A stretch of 64,000 nucleotides of DNA from Actinoplanes sp. L3-i22 (GCF_019704555.1 NZ_AP024745.1:11397501-11461500), one strand, 5' to 3'. Shown: positions 28,142-37,097, counted from the stretch's first letter. Numbers and translations: made by a program. The notes: generated by a model from the letters alone, not told the origin.

Positions 28142-28215
28142 CGCATCTCTCCCATGCTGAAGTGCTGGCATGACAGAGCGTACGGAGACCAGTGCGGCCC
28201 GTGTTCGCCTTTCGT

Positions 28216-28965
28216 TCAGACTCGTCGCAGGTACTGCCAGCCGCCCACCTCGGCCGCGTACCGCGCGTCACTCGCGGGCACCAGCGTCACATCCGCGTCC
28301 CGCAGCATCGCGATCAGGCGCGGGGACGGGCTGCGCCACGCCTCGCTGATCTCCACGACGGTGCCGGTGCCACGGCAGGCGGCGGCCAGGTCGGCGATCA
28401 GCGCCGGTGACACCGCGGCGTCGTCGACACCCGCCTGGGCCAGCAGTGCCAGCGGGCGGGCCAGCTGGGTGGGCACGTAGCGCGAGGCCCGCTCGAGACC
28501 GCGCACGGTCGCGGCGACCAGCAGCTCGGCGACGTGCTCGGCGGTGGTCCCGCCGGCCGCGAGCAGGGCGCGGACCGCGCGGGCATCGAGCAGATCATCG
28601 CCGTACGGCAGGGCGGAGGTCGCCACCGACAGCGCGTCGAGCTGGGTCAGGTCGGCCGGCAACGCCAGCCAGCCGTCCGGGCGGACCACCTCGACCTCGG
28701 CGGCGACCCGCAGGGTCATCTCGGTCCGGTGCCGGGCCCGGCGCACCGAGTCGGCGTAGGCGGTCAGCCAGGTGGTCTCCGGCCCGGCCTGGTCGGCGAA
28801 GGTCAGCGCGGTCAGGCCGGCCCGGTCGGCGGCCGAGACCACCACACCCACCGCGTCCCGCCCGGCGGAAAACCCGGTGTGCACGTGGGCATCCACCGTC
28901 AGATCCAGCGCACACACGGCGCCGATGACACCGCCGCCGATGACTGATTCACGCTCTGCGCCCAC
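28216..28965 (-). CDS. PHP-domain metal-dependent phosphoesterase-like protein
   Basis: 249 aa. VDAHVHTGFSAG is the first PHP metal motif (DxHxH). Others follow: LTFADQAG, AAEVEVVRPDG and TVVEISEAWRSPS, with [13 protein letters not shown] near the end. These are the usual metal-ligand blocks of PHP hydrolases such as histidinol phosphatase, though the substrate here is not known. GTG start with GGGGAG upstream. Confidence 0.8.
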   Translation of the reverse strand: MGAERESVIGGGVIGAVCALDLTVDAHVHTGFSAGRDAVGVVVSAADRAGLTALTFADQAGPETTWLTAYADSVRRARHRTEMTLRVAAEVEVVRPDGWLALPADLTQLDALSVATSALPYGDDLLDARAVRALLAAGGTTAEHVAELLVAATVRGLERASRYVPTQLARPLALLAQAGVDDAAVSPALIADLAAACRGTGTVVEISEAWRSPSPRLIAMLRDADVTLVPASDARYAAEVGGWQYLRRV

Positions 28966-29054
28966 GATCGCTCCCCGACTGAAGTTCCCCGTCGACGAGA
29001 AGAATGCTTGTCGCGCGTTGTCTCCGGGGTCAGCCGCCGGTGCAGGTGTGGTGC

Positions 29055-29077
29055 GCCCGCCACCGGCGGCGGCGGGC
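29055..29077 (-). terminator. Hairpin after csrA
   Basis: GCCCGCC / GGCGGGC with a 9-nt loop, 6 nt after the csrA stop. It is the likely 3' end of the csrA transcript. No U-run is evident. Confidence 0.45.
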
Positions 29078-29082
29078 CACCC

Positions 29083-29319
29083 TCATTCGTCCGGCTTGTC
29101 GAACATCTTGGTGATCGCGTCCACCTCGGCGTCCGACGGCGAGGCGGCGGCCCGGTTCGCGTCCTGCAGCTCCCGGTACACCTCCTCGCGGTGCACCTGC
29201 ACGTCACGCGGCGCCTGGATGCCCAGCCGGATGACGTCGCCGCGGGCCTCCAGCACGGTGATCACGACGTCGTCGCCGATCATCACGCTCTCTCCGGCCC
29301 GCCTGGTCAGCACAAGCAT
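29083..29319 (-). CDS. csrA: Carbon storage / translational regulator CsrA
   Basis: 78 aa. MLVLTRRAGESVMIGDDVVI is the canonical CsrA start, RLGIQAPRDVQVHREEVY the RNA-binding end. The dimer binds GGA motifs near ribosome sites and blocks translation, classically of flagellin mRNA. FliW upstream would antagonise it, as in Bacillus. A strong GGAGGAGG lies 7 nt before the ATG. The tail is somewhat longer than in enterics, as usual in Gram-positives. Confidence 0.95.
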   Translation of the reverse strand: MLVLTRRAGESVMIGDDVVITVLEARGDVIRLGIQAPRDVQVHREEVYRELQDANRAAASPSDAEVDAITKMFDKPDE

Positions 29320-29358
29320 CGACGTCCTCCTCCATCCACGGAACGGACAGCATGACAA

Positions 29359-29390
29359 AGGCGCGGCCGCGAGGGAACGCGACCGCGCCT
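29359..29390 (-). terminator. Hairpin between fliW and csrA
   Basis: AGGCGCGG-c-CGCG-agggaa-CGCG-a-CCGCGCCT, read on the minus strand, is followed by TTTGTC. It resembles a partial intrinsic terminator that could lower csrA expression relative to fliW. Confidence 0.55.
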
Positions 29391-29430
29391 GGGCTGAGGG
29401 TTATTCGCGAACAACCCCCGGGTGGAGGAT

Positions 29431-29868
29431 TCAGAACGCCCGGTTCATGATCGCTCGGACGGGATAGCCCGAGCCGGTGAGGATCGTCTGCACGGCCCGC
29501 ATGCTGTCCCGGTCCACCACGATCGGAGCAAGGAGATTCGCGGTGGTCTCGTCCTTGTTCGCGGTGATGACGGTCAGCAGCAGCACGCGGTCCGGGTCCT
29601 TGGTGTTCAGCGCGGCGAACACCGCCTCGTCGATCTCCGGCGCGTACTCCGGGAAGAACGGCTCCGGAGGCGCCACCAGGAAACGCAGATCCGGGTCGTT
29701 GATCGAGGTGAGAGCGTAGAGCAGACCGTCGTCGTTCAAACGCACCAGGACGAATTCCTTGTGCGCCGGGAACCCGGGCATGGGCGTCGCCATCGAGATG
29801 GTCGGCAGGCCCAGCGACGGGTCGGTCATGGTGGCCTCGATCGGTCGGGACATGGTGCGAGTAGTCAT
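29431..29868 (-). CDS. fliW: Flagellar assembly factor FliW
   Basis: 145 aa. A central GFPAHKEFVLVRLNDDGLLYALTSINDPDLRFLV block and DRVLLLTVITANKDE are typical of FliW. The protein binds CsrA and flagellin, releasing one when it binds the other, so flagellin synthesis matches export. The ATG at 29868 follows GAGGT. It is the third partner in the csrA-fliW-flgL arrangement. Confidence 0.92.
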   Translation of the reverse strand: MTTRTMSRPIEATMTDPSLGLPTISMATPMPGFPAHKEFVLVRLNDDGLLYALTSINDPDLRFLVAPPEPFFPEYAPEIDEAVFAALNTKDPDRVLLLTVITANKDETTANLLAPIVVDRDSMRAVQTILTGSGYPVRAIMNRAF

Positions 29869-29870
29869 GG

Positions 29871-30809
29871 TCACCTCAGGAAATCGATGAGCGAGGGCTG
29901 GATCACCTTGGCCGTGGCGGCCAGGGCGGCCTGATACGAGGTCTGCTGGAGCTGCAATTCCATGATCGCCTTGGGCAGGTCGACATCCTCGATGTCGGAC
30001 AACTGCGACGACACGGACATCAAGCGATCCTCCGAGGACTGCTTCATCTGTGTAACCCGATTGTATCGGGCGCCTACGTCCGAAAGAGTGGATTTCACGA
30101 GATCAGACGCTTTATCGAGGTTCTGTAGGCCGGTGTCCAGGGCGTCCGCATCTCCGGACTTCATCGCGTCGATGATGTTGTCCAGAACCTTGAACATCTG
30201 GTTCGGGTTGTCCACCTTGGTACCGCTGCCGGCGGGGTCGTCGATCTGGTCCGCGCCGAACACCTCCGGGCCGCGGACGTCGACCCGGACCTTGGCGTTC
30301 GGGCCGATCGCCCGGAGCGTCTCGCCGGCCCCCTCGCCGACGAACTTGCCGCTGTTGTCGTAGGCCGACGAGTCCGGCGTGGACCCGCCGAACACCGGGC
30401 GGTCCAGATACTTGGAGTTGGCGAACTGGACCAGGTTGCCCTTGAGCTGCTCGAGCTGGGCGGCCCGGGCCTTGTTCGCCTCCGGCGTGCTCTGCCCGCC
30501 GTTCCTGGCCTCCAGGGTCAGGTTGCGGGCCACGGTCAGCAGCTCCACCGAGGACTGCAGGTTGTCCTGCACCACGCCGAGCCGGCCGACCGCGTCGTCG
30601 GCGTTGGCCGAGTACTTCTTGTTGGCCCGCACCTCGCCGCGCAACTGCAGCGCGGTGACCGTGCCGGTCGGCGAGTCCGACGGGCGGTTCAGCTGCTTGC
30701 CGCTGGAGATCTGATCTTGTGCCTGCTGGGTCCGGCCCAGATTGCGCTGCAGGCTGGCCATGGTCCGGGTGCGTACGCTGCTCTCGGTGACCCTGGGGCT
30801 GCTGCTCAT
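29871..30809 (-). CDS. flgL: Flagellar hook-filament junction protein FlgL (HAP3)
   Basis: 312 aa, flagellin-related. The N-terminal coiled-coil region (TRTMASLQRNLGRTQQAQDQ, ISSGKQLNRPSDSP) and the C-terminal segment (DVDLPKAIMELQLQQTSYQA, ATAKVIQPSLIDFLR) are conserved. It forms the second junction ring under the filament. It ends 3 nt into the fliW frame region and follows flgK by 11 nt; all are in the flgN-flgK-flgL-fliW-csrA unit. Confidence 0.94.
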   Translation of the reverse strand: MSSSPRVTESSVRTRTMASLQRNLGRTQQAQDQISSGKQLNRPSDSPTGTVTALQLRGEVRANKKYSANADDAVGRLGVVQDNLQSSVELLTVARNLTLEARNGGQSTPEANKARAAQLEQLKGNLVQFANSKYLDRPVFGGSTPDSSAYDNSGKFVGEGAGETLRAIGPNAKVRVDVRGPEVFGADQIDDPAGSGTKVDNPNQMFKVLDNIIDAMKSGDADALDTGLQNLDKASDLVKSTLSDVGARYNRVTQMKQSSEDRLMSVSSQLSDIEDVDLPKAIMELQLQQTSYQAALAATAKVIQPSLIDFLR

Positions 30810-30820
30810 GACGGGCTCCC

Positions 30821-32254
30821 TTACCTACCGACCATGCCGGTGCGGTTGATCAACTGGTCAAGCATCGAGTCGACGGTGGTGAGCACGCGGCTGGCCGCCT
30901 CGTACCCCCGCTGGTACGTGAGCAGGTTGGTCATCTCCTCGTCGAGGTTGACCCCGGACTCCGCGTCCCGGGACGCGTCCACCTGGTCGGTCACCGCGTT
31001 CTGCACGTCCCGGCGACGGATCGCGGACTGCGCCGAGACGCCCAGCTCGCCGATCATCGACTGGTACTCGGCGTCCGCGTCGGTCTTCGAGTCGGCCAGG
31101 TCGGAGATCTGGTCGGCGACGTTGCCGTCCAGGACCTTCGGGGTGCCGGTCGGGTCGCCGCTGGAGATCTGCAACTTGGCCGGATCGGTGACCGCCACCT
31201 TGATCTGCGAGGCGGTGACGTTGCTGGTCGAGTCGTTGTCGGTGCGCACGAAGAACGGCTGGCCGGTGGTCCCGTCGGTGGCGTAGCCGGCGCTGTAGGC
31301 CTTGTTGACGGAGTCGGCGAGCTTGCTCGCGACCGTGTTCAGCCGCTGGGTGACGGTGTCCAGCGTGCCGCCCTTGGCGAGCAGCTCCATCGAGGCGCCC
31401 ATGCTGCCGCCGGCCGCGACCGCGGCCTTGGTGTCCGCCCAGCGCAGGTTGACCTCGCTGGTGTTCAGGTCCTCCAGCCGGGTGGCGCCGCCCGACTCGA
31501 TCTCGATCTGGCGCGTGCTGAACCCGCTGACCAGCGGCGCGCTGCCGACGAAGACGTTGATCGAGCCGTTCGGCAGCTCGGTCGCGCTCGCCCCGGTCAG
31601 CTCGGACAGCTTGAGGATCTGCTGGGCCCGCTGGTCCTGCAGCTCATTGGCCTGCAGCCCGGCCTGGGTGGCGACGACGATCTGGTTGTTCAGCTTGGCC
31701 ACCGAGTCGGCCGCCTTGTTGACGTCGTTCACGTAGGTGTCCAGGCCGGTCCGGGCCGCCTTGTACTGGTTGTTCAGCGACGCGGCGGCGTCGTTCAGCG
31801 TGGAGGCGACCGTGGTGGCCTGCTCGATCACCGCGGACTTGCCGGCCAGCTGGTCGGGGTTGGTGGTGATCGCGTTCCACCCGTCCCACATGTCCGCCAT
31901 GCGGGCCTGCAGCGCGGTGTCGCTGGGTTCCGCGAACACGTCCTCGATCTGGTTGTAGGCCCCGGCCCGCGCGTTGTGGTACGCCGAGTTCGCGTGCTCG
32001 GTGTAACTGCGCTGGTCCAGTGCCGCGTTGCGGAGGCGGTCCACCGAGGAGACAGCGACGCCGTTGCCGACCGCCGTGGTGGTGGCGTACACGCCGGGCA
32101 CCAGGTTGGCGTTCTGCGACTGCATCGTGACGCGCTGCCGGGTGTACCCCTCGGTGTTCGCGTTCGCGATGTTCTGGCCGGTGACCTCCAGGCCGCGCCG
32201 CTGCGCGTACAGGGAGGTCAGGGCGGTGTTGAGTCCACTGAAAGTGCTGCCCAT
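30821..32254 (-). CDS. flgK: Flagellar hook-associated protein FlgK (HAP1)
   Basis: 477 aa. The N-terminal rod-type signature is SLYAQRRGLEVTGQNIANAN, and the C-terminus NLDEEMTNLLTYQRGYEAAS, VLTTVDSMLDQLINR is diagnostic of FlgK. It forms the first hook-filament junction ring. Its ATG shares a base with the flgN stop (TGATG), implying coupling to its putative chaperone. Confidence 0.95.
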   Translation of the reverse strand: MGSTFSGLNTALTSLYAQRRGLEVTGQNIANANTEGYTRQRVTMQSQNANLVPGVYATTTAVGNGVAVSSVDRLRNAALDQRSYTEHANSAYHNARAGAYNQIEDVFAEPSDTALQARMADMWDGWNAITTNPDQLAGKSAVIEQATTVASTLNDAAASLNNQYKAARTGLDTYVNDVNKAADSVAKLNNQIVVATQAGLQANELQDQRAQQILKLSELTGASATELPNGSINVFVGSAPLVSGFSTRQIEIESGGATRLEDLNTSEVNLRWADTKAAVAAGGSMGASMELLAKGGTLDTVTQRLNTVASKLADSVNKAYSAGYATDGTTGQPFFVRTDNDSTSNVTASQIKVAVTDPAKLQISSGDPTGTPKVLDGNVADQISDLADSKTDADAEYQSMIGELGVSAQSAIRRRDVQNAVTDQVDASRDAESGVNLDEEMTNLLTYQRGYEAASRVLTTVDSMLDQLINRTGMVGR

Positions 32255-32739
32255 CAGATCGCCTCATCAACGAGCGTGGGGCGGCGAGCGCCGCCGGTGA
32301 CGGTCTGGCCCTGCGGCCCGTACGTTTCCACAGTCTCGGCAAACACGAGCATGGTTTCGCGAGCCGCCCGCTGCCCCGCGGTGAGCAGTTCGCGGTTGAC
32401 GTCGGCCAGGGCCCGGATCTCCGACGTCAGGAGCAGGAATGCCTTGCGGTGCTGGTGCAACAGGTCCGACCAGGGATCAGGTGCGGCGTCGGCGAGCTCG
32501 CCGAGCGACGCTTCCGGGTTGAGGCCGAGCTCGGCGGCGACCTCCTGGGCGTACGCGGCACGGATGACCTCGGTCTGCCGGATCTGATCCAGCACCACCT
32601 CCACCTCCCGGGTGGCGTGGCTGAGCCAGCGCGACCGATTGGCCGCGAGCAGCAACTGCTCCTCCTCCAGCTTGAACAGCAGCATCTCCAGCAGCTCGCG
32701 AGAGCGCCACAGGACACTGGCCAGGTCGGTCAGGCTCAC
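32254..32739 (-). CDS. flgN: FlgN-family export chaperone
   Basis: 161 aa, all helical, beginning VSLTDLASVLWRSRELLEML and containing KLEEEQLLLAANRSRWLSHA, typical of FlgN. It binds FlgK and FlgL before export. The GTG at 32739 has GGAGG 5 nt upstream; the upstream part of the open frame lacks coding character. First gene of the minus-strand unit; divergent from fliC. Confidence 0.85.
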   Translation of the reverse strand: MSLTDLASVLWRSRELLEMLLFKLEEEQLLLAANRSRWLSHATREVEVVLDQIRQTEVIRAAYAQEVAAELGLNPEASLGELADAAPDPWSDLLHQHRKAFLLLTSEIRALADVNRELLTAGQRAARETMLVFAETVETYGPQGQTVTGGARRPTLVDEAI

Positions 32740-32800
32740 CCGGTCCTCCGTGGTTTCGCTGTCGGGCCGCACCCCTTTGGCAACCCGCTCATTCGGACAG

Positions 32801-32825
32801 GTCGGCATGTTCGCGGTGCCGCTGA
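32801..32825 (-). promoter_or_regulatory. Putative flagellar-sigma promoter for flgN-flgK-flgL-fliW-csrA
   Basis: On the minus strand: TCA, 16 nt, GCCGAC, a one-base deviation from the GCCGAA seen at other flagellar units. It lies ~60 nt before the flgN start. Confidence 0.5.
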
Positions 32826-32890
32826 GTGGTTTCCCCCGATCGGCATTTCTCCGGATGGCCCGAAAAGCCCGAAGAATTCTCGGAGAATCC

Positions 32891-32916
32891 TCAGGGCCTT
32901 CCGGCGGATCGCCGAA
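32891..32916 (+). promoter_or_regulatory. Putative flagellar-sigma promoter for fliC
   Basis: TCA (32891), 17 nt, GCCGAA (32911). It leaves a ~60-nt leader before the ATG. A 13-nt palindrome, ATTCTC-G-GAGAAT, lies just upstream at 32876-32888. Confidence 0.5.
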
Positions 32917-32982
32917 GGGAAAGGCGCAACACATCGGCTCATGGACGGGCCGCTCAAGACCCCACTCAAGGAGGAAAACCCC

Positions 32983-34242
32983 ATGGGTCTTCGCATCAAC
33001 CAGAACATCGCCGCCCAGAACGCGTACCGGAACCTGTCGGTGACCGACGGCCAGATGCAGAAGTCGCTGGAGAAGTTGTCCAGTGGTTTCCGGATCAACC
33101 GGGCCGCCGACGACGCGGCCGGCCTCTCGATCTCCGAGGGCCTGCGCGCGCAGACCGGTGGCCTCAAGGTCGCGGTCCGGAACGCGCAGGACGCGATCAG
33201 CGTCGTGCAGACCGCTGAGGGTGCGCTCAACGAGACCACGAGCATGCTGCAGCGCATGCGCGACCTGTCGGTGCAGGCCAACAACGCGTCGCTCGACGAC
33301 GACGCGAAGAAGGCCGCCGGGGCCGAGTTCAACCAGCTCTCGGCCGAGATCGACCGGGTCAGCGACACCACCGCGTTCGGTAAGTCGAAGCTGCTCGACG
33401 GCTCCTTCGGGATGGCCGCGGAGCAGAAGGGCACGGCCATCCCGGGCACCGCGGCGACCGCGACCACGCCGGCCGTCGCGGCGGTGCCGGCCACCTCCGG
33501 TGCCATCTCGATCAGCACGATCAACGGCCAGCTGACCAAGGACTCCACCGGCGCGGCGGCACCGATCAACGTCGCGGACGTCGCCCTCACCGACAGCAAG
33601 GGCAACGCGCTCAGCCCGCAGGAGGCGGCCGCCAAGATCAACAACGCCATCTCCAGCGCCATGAAGGACGCCGGCTACGGCGACACCACGATCGAGGTGT
33701 CCGCCGAGGTGGACAAGACCAGCGGTGCGCTCACGTTCAACCTGAACGGCACCTCCGGCTTCACCACCGACTCCACCGGCAACCTGGGCATCACCGCCGG
33801 CGCCTCGACCGCGAAGGCCGGCGCCACGCCGGGCGCCTTCCAGATCGGTGCGAACTCGGGCGAGACCCTGAGCGTCGGCATCGGCGCCATCAACTCGAAG
33901 GGCCTCGGCCTCAACGGCCTGGACCTGACCCGGGCGGCCGACCCGGTGGCCGGCACCAAGTCCGGCGCCGCCGAGGCGATGGACGCGCTGGACACCGCGA
34001 TCCAGTCGGTCTCCGACACCCGGGCCAAGCTGGGTGCGCACCAGAACCGCTTCGAGCACACCATCAACAACCTCAACGTGTCGGTCGAGAACCTGTCCGC
34101 GTCGGAGTCCCGGATCCGGGACACCGACATGGCGCAGGAGATGGTGTCCTTCACCCGGAACCAGATCCTCACCCAGGCCGGCACCTCGATGCTGTCGCAG
34201 GCGAACCAGTCCGCGCAGAACGTGCTGTCGCTGCTCCGCTGA
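32983..34242 (+). CDS. fliC: Flagellin
   Basis: 419 aa. Conserved D0/D1 N-terminus (GLRINQNIAAQNAYRNLSVT, SSGFRINRAADDAAGLSISE) and C-terminus (NTTINNL-like HTINNLNVSVENLSASESRI, ending LSQANQSAQNVLSLLR). The central ~200 residues are Ala/Thr-rich and variable, forming the exposed D2/D3 part. The ATG follows AAGGAGG at 8 nt; the long in-frame upstream extension is non-coding. It is the filament subunit, exported through the FlhA/FlhB machinery encoded nearby. Confidence 0.97.
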   Translation: MGLRINQNIAAQNAYRNLSVTDGQMQKSLEKLSSGFRINRAADDAAGLSISEGLRAQTGGLKVAVRNAQDAISVVQTAEGALNETTSMLQRMRDLSVQANNASLDDDAKKAAGAEFNQLSAEIDRVSDTTAFGKSKLLDGSFGMAAEQKGTAIPGTAATATTPAVAAVPATSGAISISTINGQLTKDSTGAAAPINVADVALTDSKGNALSPQEAAAKINNAISSAMKDAGYGDTTIEVSAEVDKTSGALTFNLNGTSGFTTDSTGNLGITAGASTAKAGATPGAFQIGANSGETLSVGIGAINSKGLGLNGLDLTRAADPVAGTKSGAAEAMDALDTAIQSVSDTRAKLGAHQNRFEHTINNLNVSVENLSASESRIRDTDMAQEMVSFTRNQILTQAGTSMLSQANQSAQNVLSLLR

Positions 34243-34277
34243 CCGCGGACCGCAACCGGATAGCTACCGGTAGCGGC

Positions 34278-34302
34278 TGAAATGCCTCGGCCAACGGCCG
34301 AA
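34278..34302 (+). promoter_or_regulatory. Putative flagellar-sigma promoter for fliD-fliS
   Basis: TGA (34278), 16 nt, GCCGAA (34297). The first triplet deviates from TCA. A perfect 12-bp palindrome, GCTACCGGTAGC (34263-34274), overlaps its upstream edge. Confidence 0.4.
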
Positions 34303-34390
34303 GAGTTGGGGGTAGCCGGGAAATTCGACCGGCTGCCCCCGCTCCGCTCCCGCCCCCGGTACGACGTCCCGGCAGGAAAGGCAGGCACCA

Positions 34391-35797
34391 GTGACCAGCT
34401 CCGTCGACGGCCTCGTCAGTGGCCTCAACACCACCTCGATGATCACTTCGTTGATGCAGGTCGAGGCGGCCCCACAGACCAAGCTCAAGACCAAGGTCGA
34501 GACCGCGCAGACCGCGGTGGCCTCCTACCAGTCGGTCAACGCCAAGCTCAAGTCGGCGAAGTCGGCCGCCGAGTCGCTGGCCTCGCTCGGCTCCTGGCGC
34601 GCCCTCACCGCGACCTCCAGCTCGACGAGCGTCACCGCGACCGCGACCGGCGGCCTGACCGGCATGTCCGGCACCGCCACCTTCGACGTCACCTCGGTGG
34701 CCCGCTCACAGGTCAGCGTGCTGCAGGTCGACGACACCACCGCCGAGCAGTCGGTCCCGTCGTCGGTCACCGTCCAGCCCGGCACCTGGTCGAAGGACGC
34801 CAACGGCGCCGACCAGTTCACCGCGGTCGGCGACCCGGTGACCATCACGGTCGAGGAGCCGAAGACCGCGGCGAAGCTGACCACCGCGGTGAACTCGCAG
34901 TCGGCCGCCCTGGGCATCCGCGCGACGGTGGTCAACACCTCGGGCAACAAGGGCGTCGTGCAGTTCAGCGGGATGAAGAGCGGCGCCGCGAACGGCTTCC
35001 AGATCACCGGCCTGGAGACCACCGGCAGCGGCGGCACCGGGCCGACCACCACGGCGTCCAAGGACGCGGTGCTGACCATGAACCCGGGCACCTCCTCGGA
35101 GTACAAGGTCAACAGCAGCACGAACACGTTCAGCGCGCTGATGCCCGGCGTGACCCTCACGGTCGCGAAGGAGGAGACGGGTGTCACGGTCGACGCGACC
35201 ACCGACACCACCGCCATCGCGTCCAAGATGAAAGCGCTGGTCGACGCGGCCAACGCCTCGATCGCCGAGATCAAGACCCAGACGACGTACGACACCGACA
35301 CCAAGCAGGGCTCGCCGCTGACCGGTGACTTCACCGTCCGGCAGATGAACGCGGCGCTGCTCAGCATGGTCAGCAACGGGCTGTCGTACGACAAGACGTC
35401 GAAGGACAGCAACGGGGTCGAGAGCACCTCGACGGTGGACTTCGGCTCGCTCAACCAGCTCGGTGTCTCGCTGACCAAGGACGGGACGCTGTCGTTCGAC
35501 GAGGCGGCGTTCACCCAGGCGTACAACGACAATCCGGCCAAGGTCCAGGAAGCCGGCATCGCGTTCGGCAACAAGGTCCGGACGCTCACCGACAAGCAGA
35601 CCACCGCGGTCACCGCGGTGATCACCGGCCGGAAGAACGAGATCGACTCGCTCAACGACCAGATCGACAACTGGGACGTACGGCTGGCGGCCAAGAAGGT
35701 CGCCCTGCAGCGGCAGTACACCGCCCTCGAGTCCTCCCTCGGCAGTCTCAAGAGCAAGTCCACCTGGCTCTCCGGGCAGCTGTCCAGCCTCGGCTGA
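34391..35797 (+). CDS. fliD: Flagellar filament cap FliD (HAP2)
   Basis: 468 aa. The N-terminus SSVDGLVSGLNTTSMITSLM and the C-terminal region (TLSFDEAAFTQAYNDNPAKV, then a coiled coil EIDSLNDQIDNWDVRLAAKK) are characteristic. It caps the filament and promotes flagellin folding. The middle is Thr/Ser-rich. GTG start. fliS follows by 63 nt, as in many bacteria. Confidence 0.95.
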   Translation: MTSSVDGLVSGLNTTSMITSLMQVEAAPQTKLKTKVETAQTAVASYQSVNAKLKSAKSAAESLASLGSWRALTATSSSTSVTATATGGLTGMSGTATFDVTSVARSQVSVLQVDDTTAEQSVPSSVTVQPGTWSKDANGADQFTAVGDPVTITVEEPKTAAKLTTAVNSQSAALGIRATVVNTSGNKGVVQFSGMKSGAANGFQITGLETTGSGGTGPTTTASKDAVLTMNPGTSSEYKVNSSTNTFSALMPGVTLTVAKEETGVTVDATTDTTAIASKMKALVDAANASIAEIKTQTTYDTDTKQGSPLTGDFTVRQMNAALLSMVSNGLSYDKTSKDSNGVESTSTVDFGSLNQLGVSLTKDGTLSFDEAAFTQAYNDNPAKVQEAGIAFGNKVRTLTDKQTTAVTAVITGRKNEIDSLNDQIDNWDVRLAAKKVALQRQYTALESSLGSLKSKSTWLSGQLSSLG

Positions 35798-35860
35798 CCC
35801 GCTCGCCCGCCCGCACGACCGACGACCCCGCCCAGCCGCCGGCCCTGACCGAGGAGATCC

Positions 35861-36241
35861 ATGACCGCGTCCAACCTTCGCGACCGTTACCTGCAGGACT
35901 CGATCAACACGGCTTCTCCCGCGAAGCTGCTGACCATGCTCTACGACCGGTTGATCCTCGACCTGAACCACGCCGAGGACGCCCTGCTCAAGGGTGACCG
36001 GGAGCTGGCCAACGACAAGCTCAACCACGCGCAGGAGATCGTCCTGGAGCTTCGGGTCTCGCTCGACGTGGAAGCGTGGGACGGCGCTCCCGGCCTGGCC
36101 AACCTGTACGGGTACCTGCTGACCGAACTGATCGGCGCGAACATCGCCCGGAGCCCGGAGCGGGTGGCCACCTGCCGCGCGCTGCTGGAGCCGCTGCGGG
36201 ACGCCTGGCGCGAGGCCGCCGTGACCGCCGCGAAGGTGTGA
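35861..36241 (+). CDS. fliS: Flagellin chaperone FliS
   Basis: 126 aa, helical. RDRYLQDSINTASPAKLLTM and LYDRLILDLNHAEDALLKGD are diagnostic. It binds the flagellin C-terminus before export. GAGGAGA precedes the ATG. Confidence 0.94.
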   Translation: MTASNLRDRYLQDSINTASPAKLLTMLYDRLILDLNHAEDALLKGDRELANDKLNHAQEIVLELRVSLDVEAWDGAPGLANLYGYLLTELIGANIARSPERVATCRALLEPLRDAWREAAVTAAKV

Positions 36242-36249
36242 GCAGAGCG

Positions 36250-36570
36250 ATGACCGAGGACTGGCGGGGCGCCTGGACAGCGGCGCTCGACGAGCTCGAG
36301 ATGGACGTCGCGACGATCGAGGCGATGCTCGCCGACGAGCATCGCTACGCGGAGAGCCCGCCGGCCGACATCTGGAAGCCGCCCACCGAGCTGGGCGCGC
36401 TGCCGCTGGAGCTCAAGCCGCGGGCCGACGAGATCCTCACCCGCCAGCTGGCCGCGGCCGAGGAGATCGCCCGGCGGCTGACCGCGAACCGCCAGCAGAC
36501 GGCGATGACCGCCCGCATCGAGACCGGAGAGGCGGTCAAACGACCGGTCTATCTGGATTGCGCCATGTAA
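36250..36570 (+). CDS. Small protein in the fliT position (unrecognised)
   Basis: 106 aa, 8 nt after fliS. The sequence is mostly acidic and helical (ALDELEMDVATIEAMLADEH, RADEILTRQLAAAEEIARRL) with a Pro-rich centre (SPPADIWKPPTELGALPL). Its location after fliS is where fliT chaperones usually lie, and its size and helicity fit a chaperone, but I cannot see FliT sequence signatures. It ends at a strong terminator. Confidence 0.75.
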   Translation: MTEDWRGAWTAALDELEMDVATIEAMLADEHRYAESPPADIWKPPTELGALPLELKPRADEILTRQLAAAEEIARRLTANRQQTAMTARIETGEAVKRPVYLDCAM

Positions 36571-36576
36571 GACGCG

Positions 36577-36615
36577 AACGTCCCGGAAACCCCATGGGGG
36601 TCCGGGACGTTTTCG
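36577..36615 (+). terminator. Intrinsic terminator ending the fliD-fliS unit
   Basis: Stem AACGTCCCGGA (36577-36587) with TCCGGGACGTT (36601-36611), an inner CCCC-AT-GGGG extension, then TTTTCG. Confidence 0.8.
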
Positions 36616-36644
36616 TGTGCAACCTCGCAGCAACCGTCTGACGC

Positions 36645-36669
36645 TCAGCCGATCACCAAGCTCGCCGAA
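36645..36669 (+). promoter_or_regulatory. Putative flagellar-sigma promoter for flgB operon
   Basis: TCA (36645), exactly 16 nt, GCCGAA (36664), ~80 nt before flgB and just after the fliS-unit terminator. Confidence 0.6.
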
Positions 36670-36747
36670 CTGCATGGTACGAGCACGGATTGCTCACCGA
36701 AAAGCCACGGAACGGCGACCGAGACGGATCGATCAGGGAGCTGCGAA

Positions 36748-37095
36748 GTGTTCGACGACCTTTCCACGTCTGCACTGCGCGTCGCTGTCACCGGCCTGTC
36801 GGCCCGGCAGAACGCCATTGCCAACAACATCGCGAACGTCGAGACCCCGGGCTTCCGTGCCCGTAAGGTCAAGTTCGAGGAGGCCCTCCAGGGTGCCGTC
36901 GCTCGCGGCCAGTCGCCGCTGGGCATCACGCCCAGCACGAGTGAGTCGCTGGAGCCCACCCGGCTCAACGGCAACAACGTCAACCTCGACGAGGAGACGC
37001 TGTCGCACATCGACACCACGATGCGCTACCAGCTCACCCTCCGGGCCATCGACAGCAAGTACGGCCTGCTGCGCGACGCCATCAAGGGAGCCTGA
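36748..37095 (+). CDS. flgB: Flagellar proximal rod protein FlgB
   Basis: 115 aa. SARQNAIANNIANVETPGFR is the rod-protein motif; the C-terminal helix (MRYQLTLRAIDSKYGLLRDA) follows. GTG start. It opens the flgB-flgC-fliE-fliF-fliG-fliH-fliI operon. Confidence 0.94.
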   Translation: MFDDLSTSALRVAVTGLSARQNAIANNIANVETPGFRARKVKFEEALQGAVARGQSPLGITPSTSESLEPTRLNGNNVNLDEETLSHIDTTMRYQLTLRAIDSKYGLLRDAIKGA

Positions 37096-37097
37096 GG

